From contig JAVHYA010000013.1 in the NCBI GenBank assembly GCA_031119395.1, forward strand, positions 21,339 through 85,338: 64,000 nt of DNA. Direction: 5' to 3'. Of this stretch, positions 55,738 through 64,000 are shown one piece after another. Both the position numbers and the translations under genes were made by a program. The DNA comes from Pseudomonadota bacterium (GTDB lineage Bacteria; Pseudomonadota; Gammaproteobacteria; Burkholderiales; Burkholderiaceae_C). Numbering within the stretch: the stretch's first letter is position 1; each line of letters starts with the position of its first letter. The notes below the pieces were generated by a model. It saw only the letters and a program-made list of their open reading frames with translations, was not told the origin of the DNA and ran no database searches.

Positions 55738-55779
55738 ATGCGTCGGCCGCGCCGCGGGGCCATCGCGTACAAGGGGGGC

Positions 55780-56961
55780 ATGAACGCGCAACTCGGGCTG
55801 CTGGTGGTCTGCCAGTCGCTCTACCTCGTCAACAACATCACCTTCATCGCCATCAACGGCCTGGTCGGCCTGGCGCTCGCGCCGCAGGCCTGGATGGCGA
55901 CGCTGCCCATCATGGGCTACGTGCTGGGCGGCGCGCTGTCGACCGGGCTGGTCGCGCGCACGCAGCGGCGCCGCGGGCGGCGCGCTTCGTTCCAGGTCGG
56001 GCTGGCGGTGGCGTTCGTCTCGGCGCTGGGCGCGGCCGTCGCGGTGTGGGCGCACAGCTTCGTCGGCGTGTGCCTGGCCACCGTGGTGGCGGGCTACTAC
56101 AGCGCCAACGGCACGCTGTACCGCTTCGCCGCGGCCGAACTGGTGGCGCCGGCCTGGCGCGAGAAGGCGGTGTCGCTGCTGATGGCGGGCGGGCTGGTCG
56201 GGGCGGTGGTCGGGCCCAACCTCGCCGCGCTCACGCGCGACTGGCTGCCGCAGCCCTTCGTCGGTGCCTACGTGGCGCTGGCGGGCGTGGCGCTGCTGTC
56301 GATGGGGGCCATGTCCTTCATCCGCTTTGCGCCGCCGCCGTCCGCGCATGCCGGCCCGCCGGGCGGCCGGCCGCTGCGCGAGTTGCTGCGGCAACCCGCC
56401 TTCGTCGTCGCCAGCTTCGGCGGCGCGCTGGCCTTCGGCGTGATGAACCTGCTGATGACCGCCACGCCGCTGGCCATGCAGGTGTGCGGACTGCCCTTCG
56501 CCGACGCGGCCTTCGTGCTGCAGTGGCACGTGGTCGGCATGTTCGCGCCGGGCTTCTTCACCGGCCACCTGATCCGCCGCCTGGGCGCGCTGCCGGTGAT
56601 GGCGGCCGGCCTGGCGCTCAACCTGGGCTGCGTGGGCGTCGCGCTGTCGGGCGTGGCGCTGCACCACTTCCAGGCCGCGCTCTTCCTGCTCGGCGTGGGC
56701 TGGAACTTCCTCTTCACCGGCAGCACCACGCTGGCGCTGGACAGCTACCGCCCCGAAGAGAAGGAACGCGCGCAGGCCTTCATGAGCTTCACGCTCTTCG
56801 CCACGCTGGCGCTGACCTCGTTCACGGCCGGCGTGCTGGTCACCACGCGCGGGTGGCAGTGGCTCAACCTGGGCTCGCTGCTGCCGGTGGCGCTGATCGG
56901 CGCGTCGCTGCTGTGGCTGCGCCTGGCGCCGCCTGCACCCGCGCAACGGCCGGCCGCCTGA
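55780..56961 (+). CDS. Major facilitator superfamily transporter
   Basis: A 393-residue inner-membrane protein with 12 predicted spans. The loop between spans 2 and 3 reads GLVARTQRRRGRRASF, the basic MFS signature. Span 4-5 region includes GYYSANGTLYRFAAAELV. It resembles predicted drug/metabolite exporters (YcaD/UMF-like), but the substrate is unknown. A terminator upstream separates it from yidB, so it should have its own promoter. It is convergent with the cupin-like gene, with an 8-base gap. Confidence 0.88.
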   Translation: MNAQLGLLVVCQSLYLVNNITFIAINGLVGLALAPQAWMATLPIMGYVLGGALSTGLVARTQRRRGRRASFQVGLAVAFVSALGAAVAVWAHSFVGVCLATVVAGYYSANGTLYRFAAAELVAPAWREKAVSLLMAGGLVGAVVGPNLAALTRDWLPQPFVGAYVALAGVALLSMGAMSFIRFAPPPSAHAGPPGGRPLRELLRQPAFVVASFGGALAFGVMNLLMTATPLAMQVCGLPFADAAFVLQWHVVGMFAPGFFTGHLIRRLGALPVMAAGLALNLGCVGVALSGVALHHFQAALFLLGVGWNFLFTGSTTLALDSYRPEEKERAQAFMSFTLFATLALTSFTAGVLVTTRGWQWLNLGSLLPVALIGASLLWLRLAPPAPAQRPAA

Positions 56962-56968
56962 GCGCGCG

Positions 56969-57961
56969 TCAGGCGCTGGCCGGATGGTGCAGGGCGCCGC
57001 GCACGCGCCGGCCCAGCGCACGGGCCATGCGGGCCGGTGCGGTCAATCGCTGGATGCCGGAGTACAGCATCTCGTCGTGCGTGCGCGGGTGCGACATCGA
57101 CAGCGCGCGGATGAGGCGCTCCTTGGCCGCGTCCACCCAGGGCGATTCGCCCGGCGGACGCGGATGCAGGCCCATCTTGCGCATGCAGAAGTTGACCTGG
57201 TAGACCCGCGCGCGGTACTCCATGTCGCTCATCACGTAGTAGATCGCGAGGCTGACCGACACCTCGCTGCCGTTGCGGATGAGGTGCGGCGCCAGCGGCG
57301 GATGGTGCACGCCGACGCCGGGCGTGAGCGTGTAGGGCGTGCCCGCCTCGGCCAGCTCGTCGCGGTAGCGGGCGGCCAGCGCATTGAAGCGGTAGAAGTC
57401 CTCGATCTCCTCCTCGCACAGCGTGCCGCGCCCCTTGGGGTACAGGCGCACGGACTTCTCGCCGCGGATCTGCATGAGGAAGTTGGTCTCGTGGTCGAAG
57501 TGGTAGGGCACCTGCAGGCCCGGTGCGTTCATGAACACGGACATGCTGCCCCAGCGCATGCGCTGGCGAACCGGTACTTCGGCCAGGTCCTCGATGTCGG
57601 CCATCAGCTGGTCGAAGAGCCGCTCGTAGGCCGGGTCCACTTCGTCGAGGTAGTGCAGCGACAGCCACAGCCCGTTGTTCTCCACCCCCAGGATGCTGTC
57701 GCGCATGCGGCGCTTCAGTTCGTCGCGCGGCAGCTTGAGGTCGGCGCCGCGGAAGGCGCGCGAGATGTCCGGGCGATCGAGCACCTGTGACGACAGGTCG
57801 GCCAGCCGCTCCAGCGTGAACAGCGGATGCTCGGCCAGCCGGTGCCGGAATGCGAAGGCGTCTTCGTCGAGCTGTCTCCAGGGCGCACGGTCGGCCAGGT
57901 CGATGAGACCGGCGGGTTCCGTACGGCGCGTGTTGTCGTGGTATCTGGCCGTGTCGAGCAT
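56969..57961 (-). CDS. Cupin-like putative Fe(II)/2-oxoglutarate dioxygenase
   Basis: A 330-residue protein with a double-stranded beta-helix in the middle. A facial-triad-like set is visible: HxD in VPYHFDHETNFLMQI and a distal His in GVHHPPLAPHLIRNG; an Arg after it could bind 2-oxoglutarate. The order resembles JmjC/cupin_8-type hydroxylases. The N-terminal ~100 residues are helical and the C-terminal ~60 basic. There are no pathway genes adjacent. Substrate unknown; it could hydroxylate a protein or small molecule. Confidence 0.72.
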   Translation of the reverse strand: MLDTARYHDNTRRTEPAGLIDLADRAPWRQLDEDAFAFRHRLAEHPLFTLERLADLSSQVLDRPDISRAFRGADLKLPRDELKRRMRDSILGVENNGLWLSLHYLDEVDPAYERLFDQLMADIEDLAEVPVRQRMRWGSMSVFMNAPGLQVPYHFDHETNFLMQIRGEKSVRLYPKGRGTLCEEEIEDFYRFNALAARYRDELAEAGTPYTLTPGVGVHHPPLAPHLIRNGSEVSVSLAIYYVMSDMEYRARVYQVNFCMRKMGLHPRPPGESPWVDAAKERLIRALSMSHPRTHDEMLYSGIQRLTAPARMARALGRRVRGALHHPASA

Positions 57962-58107
57962 GGAATCTCCTGCATCGACCGCGCATCGCTGGCGCCGGCC
58001 GATGCGCAGATTCTGCGCACGACGAGTACCAAATACTTCATTCGGCTTTGGAGCCATTGCCCCAGCATCCGGTCAGGCTGCGCTCATTCTGCGAGCGCAT
58101 GGCGCGT

Positions 58108-58998
58108 TCAGCGCGGTGGCCAGCGCGCGTCGAGCCAGGCCTGCCATGCATCGAAGACCGGTGCGCTCTGCAGCTCGTTGAAAAGCTCGTGGTAGAGCGC
58201 ATCGAAGCAGGTGGCCTGCACCTGCGCCGGATCGGCCGCCTCGGCGAAGCGGCGGCTGCCCGTGGGATCCACCAAGCGGTCCTGCCCGGCGTAGAGCAGC
58301 CGCGTCGGCACCGGCCAGCGCGGCGCCGCCCGCAGCACCACCGCGCCCTCGTCGGCAAGAAAGCGCGCCAGCCTGGCCCCGATGCGGTCGTGCACGCGCG
58401 CATCGGCGCGGTAGGCCGCCACCACGGCCGGGTCGTGCGAGATGAAGCTCGCGTCCAGGCCGTTGCCCACGCGCACGCCCGGGGCCAGCCGTGAGAGCAG
58501 CGCGATGAGCAGCCGCTGCCCCACGTTCAGGCCCGCATCGATGGCCGGCGACGAGAGCACCAGCGCGTCGACCGGGCGCACCGCGCGTGCGACGAAGCTC
58601 GCCGCCACCAGGCCGCCCAGGCTGTGGCCGAGCAGGACCAGAGGCACGTCGGGGTACAGGCGCCGCGTCTGGTCGACCACCGTGCCCAGGTCGTCGACGA
58701 GCCGCAGCGTGTCCGGCAGGCCGCCGCGCGGGCCGCTGGACGCGCCATGGCCGAAGTGGTCGTGTCCGCGCGCCGCGAAGCCCTGCGCGTTGAGCCAGGC
58801 CGCCACATGGGCATAGCGGCCCACGTGCTCGCCCAGTCCGTGGACGAACTGCACCACCGCGCGCGGCGCGCCCGCGACCGGCCAGTCGCGCACCGCGAGC
58901 GTGGCGCCGTCGGGGCGCGCGAGCGTGCGCAGGCTGTCGGCGCTGGCTTGCAGCGGCGCGGCGGCGGCCTCGCTCACCGCGGGGTCGGAGCGCAGCAC
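58108..58998 (-). CDS. Alpha/beta hydrolase, monoacylglycerol-lipase-like
   Basis: A 296-residue serine hydrolase. Oxyanion-hole motif QFVHGLGEHVGRY and nucleophile elbow VLLGHSLGGLVAA place it with the Hydrolase_4/monoglyceride lipase group. The Asp is in LLYAGQDRLVDPTGS and the His in FDALYHELFNE. There is no signal peptide. It hydrolyses an ester, probably of a lipid or lysophospholipid. It is followed on the same strand by the M20 dipeptidase-like gene upstream at 60.5 kb, with a 22-base gap. Confidence 0.9.
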   Translation of the reverse strand: MLRSDPAVSEAAAAPLQASADSLRTLARPDGATLAVRDWPVAGAPRAVVQFVHGLGEHVGRYAHVAAWLNAQGFAARGHDHFGHGASSGPRGGLPDTLRLVDDLGTVVDQTRRLYPDVPLVLLGHSLGGLVAASFVARAVRPVDALVLSSPAIDAGLNVGQRLLIALLSRLAPGVRVGNGLDASFISHDPAVVAAYRADARVHDRIGARLARFLADEGAVVLRAAPRWPVPTRLLYAGQDRLVDPTGSRRFAEAADPAQVQATCFDALYHELFNELQSAPVFDAWQAWLDARWPPR

Positions 58999-59020
58999 GG
59001 GACGCGCGCCGGATGCGGCC

Positions 59021-60526
<1,506 letters not shown>

Positions 60527-60592
60527 CGGGGGCAATCTCCACGGGGCAAAAGGCGATTCTGCGCCGGTTGGAATGGCCTTGAAAGCGGGCAG

Positions 60593-60702
60593 CCGAACGC
60601 AGGGAACGCCAAGGTCACGCAGAGGGCGCAGCAGCGAATGCCGAAATTTCGACTGTCTTCTTCCGCGACTTCTGCGTAACCTTTGCGCCCTCTGCGTTCG
60701 GG
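60593..60702. repeat. Long imperfect inverted repeat, copy 2 (before DUF72)
   Basis: Arms CCGAACGCAGGGAACGCCAA and CCTTTGCGCCCTCTGCGTTCGG (shown in part) pair across a TTTCGACTGTC-type centre. It resembles the tkt-gap copy in arm sequence, size and flanks (CTTGAAAGCGGGCAGCC). It occupies most of the divergent space between the M20 and DUF72 genes. Confidence 0.75.
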
Positions 60703-60713
60703 AGTCCGATTTC

Positions 60714-61502
60714 ATGACAGCAAAGGCCCGCAAGGCGTCGTCCCACCCCCCGCGCGTCGGCATCGGCGGCTGGACCTACGAGCCCTGGCGCGACAACTTC
60801 TATCCGAAGGGCCTCGCTCACACCAAGGAGTTGCAATACGCCAGCCGCCACCTGACGGCGATCGAGGTCAATGGCACCTACTACAGCACCTTCAAGCCGC
60901 CGACCTTTCGCAAGTGGGCCGACGAGACGCCCGATGGCTTCGTGTTCTCGCTCAAGGCGAACCGCTTCGCCACCAACCGCAAGCTGCTGGGCACGGCGAA
61001 GGAGTCGATCGCGCGCTTCGTGGACAGCGGCATCGCAGAACTGGGCGACAAGCTCGGGCCGATCGTGTGGCAGTTCATGCCGACCAAGGCCTTCGAGCCG
61101 GAGGACTTCGAGGCTTTTCTCGCGCTGCTGCCGAAGAAGGAGGGCAGCCGCGTGCTGCAGCACGTGATGGACGTGCGGCACCCGAGCTTCCTGCTGGAGG
61201 AGTACCGCACGCTGGCGGCGCAGTACGGCGTGTCGACGGTGTTCACCGACGCCGACAAGTTCCCGTCCTTCGAGGAGCCCGACGGCCCGGTGGCCTATGC
61301 GCGGCTGATGATGGCCGACGCCAAGCTCGCGGCCGGCTACGCGCCCAAGGCGCTCGACGCGTGGGCCGCGCGCGCGCAGGGCTGGGCGGCCCGACGGCCG
61401 ACCTACGTGTTCTTCATCAACGGTGCGAAGGAAAAGGCGCCGGCTGCGGCCGGCGCCTTGCTCAAGCGGCTGGGCTGGGCGCCCGCCGAGCAAGCGCCGT
61501 GA
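60714..61502 (+). CDS. DUF72 (YecE-like) protein
   Basis: A 262-residue TIM-barrel-like protein of the DUF72 family. Signatures: GIGGWTYEPWRDNFYPKGL near the start, AIEVNGTYYSTFKPPTFRKW (core EVNGTYYSTFKPPT), GFVFSLKANRF and LGPIVWQFMPTKAF. Its activity is unknown; links to DNA or nucleotide metabolism have been suggested for the family. The ATG directly follows the inverted repeat, so its promoter must lie in or before that repeat. Confidence 0.92.
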   Translation: MTAKARKASSHPPRVGIGGWTYEPWRDNFYPKGLAHTKELQYASRHLTAIEVNGTYYSTFKPPTFRKWADETPDGFVFSLKANRFATNRKLLGTAKESIARFVDSGIAELGDKLGPIVWQFMPTKAFEPEDFEAFLALLPKKEGSRVLQHVMDVRHPSFLLEEYRTLAAQYGVSTVFTDADKFPSFEEPDGPVAYARLMMADAKLAAGYAPKALDAWAARAQGWAARRPTYVFFINGAKEKAPAAAGALLKRLGWAPAEQAP

Positions 61503-61511
61503 GCCTGCGGC

Positions 61512-62054
61512 TCAGGCCGCGGCCTGAAGAGGAGCCGGCTTGCTGTCGTTGCTGGCGCTGCTGCCGCCGGTGCCGACGCTGATCTCGCCCGAAAGCTGAC
61601 CGCCTTCCTCGATGACGATCTTGCCGTAGCGGATCTTGCCCGTGACCTTGCCGGTGGCGTGGATCACGAGCTTCTCGCGTGCCGTGAGGTCGCCGTCGAA
61701 GACGCCGCGGATCTCGGCGATGTCGATGGCCACCGAGCCCTTGAAGGAGCCCTGCTCGGCGATCTGGATCACGCGCGAATCCATCGTGGCCTCGACGATG
61801 CCTTCGACCACGAGCGTGTCGCAATCGGTGATCTCGACGCCCTTGAGCTTGATGTTGGGGCCGACGGTCAGCTTGCTGCCGCCTTCCTTGGCGGGGGCCG
61901 CCGCAGCACTGGCGGCCGCGTTGGTGGTGAGGGACGAGGGATTCACGGGCGTGCCCGACAGGTTGGTGCCGCCGCCGACGAGCGGTGCAGGGCGGGAGGT
62001 CAGGCTGTCGGTGTCGCGGTCACGCTTGCCGAAAAAGGGGGATTGCGATGCCAA
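61512..62054 (-). CDS. Bactofilin (polymer-forming cytoskeletal protein)
   Basis: A 180-residue bactofilin. An unstructured N-terminus (about 1-62, Ser/Thr/Pro/Ala-rich) precedes the right-handed beta-helix (about 65-160): TVGPNIKLKGVEITDCDTLV, IRGVFDGDLTAREKLVIHATG and GKVTGKIRYGKIVIEEGGQLSGEI (shown in part). A Ser/Ala tail ends it. Bactofilins polymerise without nucleotide and position cell-wall or polar machinery. Start: TTG (LASQSPFFGKRD) preceded by GAGGAG at 6 bases; an upstream GTG gives a longer, less likely form. Confidence 0.9.
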   Translation of the reverse strand: MASQSPFFGKRDRDTDSLTSRPAPLVGGGTNLSGTPVNPSSLTTNAAASAAAAPAKEGGSKLTVGPNIKLKGVEITDCDTLVVEGIVEATMDSRVIQIAEQGSFKGSVAIDIAEIRGVFDGDLTAREKLVIHATGKVTGKIRYGKIVIEEGGQLSGEISVGTGGSSASNDSKPAPLQAAA

Positions 62055-62206
62055 TGGGTGCTCCTCGGGAAAACGGCCATCGTAGGGGAGCACTCACGCT
62101 CGTCCCGCACTTCATTGGGAAAGATCGGTAACCAAATCCAAGCGCTCGCGGTGCACGTGTACTTTTGCCTTCGTCACGGACCCGCGGGCGAACGTCACGG
62201 ACCGGA

Positions 62207-62788
62207 TCAGCGCCATGCGGCGCGGCCCTGCGTGAGGTCGTCGATGCGCCGCATCAATGGCGCAGCCGCGGCCTCGGCGATGTCCAGGCGCAGCTCGACG
62301 AGCGTGCCATGGGACACCTCGCCGAGGACGGCCTGCGCTGCAGCGAGTTCGCGCCGCACCGCGCCTTCGAAGGCATAGGGCACGGCGCAGCACAGCGTGC
62401 GCATGCGCTGCAGGGGCACGACCTGTGCCTGCTGGAGGGCCTGGGCCACGCTGTCGGTGTAGGCCCGCACGAGGCCGCCCGCGCCGAGCTTGACGCCGCC
62501 GAAGTAGCGCACGACGGTGGCCAGCACGCCCTCGAGGTCGTGGTGGCGCAGCACCTCCAGCATCGGCCGGCCCGCGGTGCCGCTGGGCTCGCCGTCGTCC
62601 ACCGCGGCCGACTGGCCGCCGGCCATCAGCGCCCAGCACACGTGCGCGGCGCCCGGATGCGCGGCCCGCAGCCCGGCGACGATGGCCTGCGCGGCGGGGC
62701 GATCGGGCACGGGCTGCACGCAGGCGATGAAGCGGCTCTTGCGCAGCAGCAGTTCGGCGGTCGCCGGCGCGGCGAGGGTGTGGGGCAT
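62207..62788 (-). CDS. yigZ: YigZ/IMPACT-family protein
   Basis: A 193-residue UPF0029/IMPACT protein. Core motif: DDGEPSGTAGRPMLEVLRHH and VVRYFGGVKLGAGGLVRAY, both strongly conserved in YigZ/YvyE. The C-terminal domain (about 130-190) is ferredoxin-like. The molecular role is debated (nucleic-acid or protein binding). The start was taken at MPHTLAAPATAELLLRKSRF. It is divergent from the ion-channel gene across about 80 bases. Confidence 0.92.
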   Translation of the reverse strand: MPHTLAAPATAELLLRKSRFIACVQPVPDRPAAQAIVAGLRAAHPGAAHVCWALMAGGQSAAVDDGEPSGTAGRPMLEVLRHHDLEGVLATVVRYFGGVKLGAGGLVRAYTDSVAQALQQAQVVPLQRMRTLCCAVPYAFEGAVRRELAAAQAVLGEVSHGTLVELRLDIAEAAAAPLMRRIDDLTQGRAAWR

Positions 62789-62871
62789 GGACGGGCAGGC
62801 ATGCCGCGCGACGCGGAACAATGGCGTCGCCGCACCCGGTGTCGGGGCTCGCGGCCAGAAAGGTTCCGATC

Positions 62872-63855
62872 ATGCCGCAGCCCCACGACTCGCTTCCGGC
62901 GCACGAGCGCCCCACCGACCACCCGGTCCATGCCGACGATATTCCCGGCATGTTCGACGACCGCGCCGCCGACGAGCGCTTCGGCAAGCCCGCGGGCGGC
63001 TGGCGCCGGCGGCTGTTCACGGTGATCTTCGAGTCGGAGACGCGGGCCGGCCGGGCCTTCGACCTGGTGCTGATCGCGGTGATCCTGGCCAGCGTGGCGG
63101 TGGTGATGCTCGACAGCGTGGCCGCGGCGCGCGAGGCGCACGGCGTGCTGCTGCACCGCGTCGAATGGGTGTTCACGGCGGCGTTCACGCTGGAGTACCT
63201 GGCGCGGCTGGTGTGCGTGCAAAGGCCATGGCGCTATGCGCGCAGCTTCTACGGTGTGATCGACCTGCTGGCGCTGCTGCCGACCTACCTGGTGGCGCTG
63301 GAGCCGTCGCTGGGCGCGCTGATCGACGTGCGGGTGCTGCGGCTGCTGCGCGTGTTCCGCATCTTCAAGCTGTCACGCTACGCGCACGAATACCGTGCGC
63401 TGGCGATGGCGATGGTGGCGAGCCGCCGCAAGATCACGGTGTTCCTCGGCTTCGTGATGCTGATCGTGCTGGTGGCCGGCACGCTGATGTACGTGATCGA
63501 GGGGCCGGCGCACGGCTTCACGAGCATCCCGATCGCGATGTACTGGGCGGTGTCGACGATGACGACGGTGGGCTTCGGCGACATCGTGCCCAAGAGCGAC
63601 CTGGGGCGGCTGATCGCGTCGGTGATGATGCTCTCGGGCTGGGGCGTGCTGGCGGTGCCGACGGGCATCGTGACGGCCGAGATGAGCGCGCAGCGGCGGC
63701 TGCAGGACCGGACGCTGCGGGTGGCGCGTGTGGTGGCCGAGCACACGGTGGCGGAGGCTTCGTCCTCATCCTCGGCGCGTGTGTGCGGCGACTGCGGCGC
63801 TGATGGGCATGCGGCGGATGCGCACTATTGCAGGCGGTGCGGGAACGAGCTCTGA
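62872..63855 (+). CDS. Voltage-gated K+-channel-like ion transporter with zinc-ribbon tail
   Basis: A 327-residue six-helix channel subunit. S1-S4 cover about residues 60-200, with basic S4 (DVRVLRLLRVFRIFKLSRY). The pore loop has the K+ selectivity filter TMTTVGFGD (about 238-246). A C-terminal extension ends in a Cys4 zinc ribbon (CGDCGADG...YCRRCGNEL). That tail could sense metal or anchor a partner. The ATG at MPQPHD is supported over an earlier in-frame ATG by its N-terminal hydrophilic context. Confidence 0.9.
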   Translation: MPQPHDSLPAHERPTDHPVHADDIPGMFDDRAADERFGKPAGGWRRRLFTVIFESETRAGRAFDLVLIAVILASVAVVMLDSVAAAREAHGVLLHRVEWVFTAAFTLEYLARLVCVQRPWRYARSFYGVIDLLALLPTYLVALEPSLGALIDVRVLRLLRVFRIFKLSRYAHEYRALAMAMVASRRKITVFLGFVMLIVLVAGTLMYVIEGPAHGFTSIPIAMYWAVSTMTTVGFGDIVPKSDLGRLIASVMMLSGWGVLAVPTGIVTAEMSAQRRLQDRTLRVARVVAEHTVAEASSSSSARVCGDCGADGHAADAHYCRRCGNEL

Positions 63856-64000
63856 GGGTGCTCTTGTTCGAAAGTGCAATCGGTCTGTAGCGCTTGCTGG
63901 GTCTGCGTTGTGGGCGAAATCGTCACGTTCGTTACTTTCTCTTGTTCGGGCTTTGAGCGGGGCTTGATCCGTCGTCGGGGTTGATCGGCCGGCACGACGG

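Noticed and set aside
63856..64000. Possible gene start at the right edge
   Set aside because: No frame with coding-like composition or a start codon with a ribosome site was found; treated as intergenic.

Overview
The window is high-GC, densely packed chromosomal DNA of a betaproteobacterium, most likely Comamonadaceae (Variovorax/Acidovorax-like). The evidence is family content and synteny: an orphan Bug-type solute receptor, lptD-surA-rsmA beside amgK, tkt-gap, and a dispersed 'ATAGCTGC...GGACGGGCGCTGCAGGCCGAT' element of a type I associate with this family. No rRNA, tRNA, CRISPR array, insertion sequence or prophage gene was seen, and no gene-free gap exceeds about 300 bases. The taxonomic call is inference, since no search could be run.

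Layout. 0-4.2 kb: YihY/BrkB membrane protein (cut by the edge), slyD, a DUF2569-like membrane protein with a 43-residue partner, a stand-alone receiver protein and a putative Na+/H+ antiporter. 4.2-10.8 kb: amidase, TonB-dependent receptor, AraC regulator, SDR oxidoreductase, a coiled-coil/XRE protein and nikR. A NikR-like palindrome sits just in front of the TonB receptor gene, so the receptor may import nickel. 11-19 kb: second and third stand-alone receivers, pirin, a MerR regulator with a textbook 19-bp-spacer promoter, a GAF protein, mntH, an alkyladenine glycosylase and a second amidase. 19-24 kb: a 25-residue membrane protein, gap, tkt, speD and a MurU-like nucleotidyltransferase. 24-29.5 kb: two paralogous large lipoproteins flanking pepP and sharing a 728-bp tract that appears identical.

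29.6-35 kb: ridA with a D-amino-acid-dehydrogenase-like gene, a LysR regulator, a Bug receptor and a third amidase. Two matching T-N11-A dyads lie about 65 bp upstream of the two predicted transcription starts. This suggests one LysR-controlled route: capture of an amide, hydrolysis, amine oxidation, imine clearance. 35-42 kb: PepSY protein, then a leftward operon reading SPFH/SHOCT protein, DUF4178, DUF350, membrane-anchored spermidine-synthase-like protein, Tat-exported flavin amine oxidase. It looks like an envelope-associated polyamine-type modification system; the matching decarboxylase gene speD is 13 kb away.

42-52.7 kb: maeB, a secreted guanyl-specific RNase with a barstar-like inhibitor, then rsmA-surA-lptD with divergent amgK and rsmE. 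52.6-64 kb: LysR regulator, two M20 hydrolases, YidB, an MFS transporter, a cupin-like putative dioxygenase, a lipase-like hydrolase, DUF72, bactofilin, YigZ and a K+-channel-like protein with a zinc-ribbon tail.

Two repeat families cross these regions. One is the roughly 58-bp element (ten good copies and one degenerate), two copies of which lie inside reading frames. The other is a roughly 105-bp imperfect inverted repeat with two copies, one between tkt and gap and one in front of the DUF72 gene.
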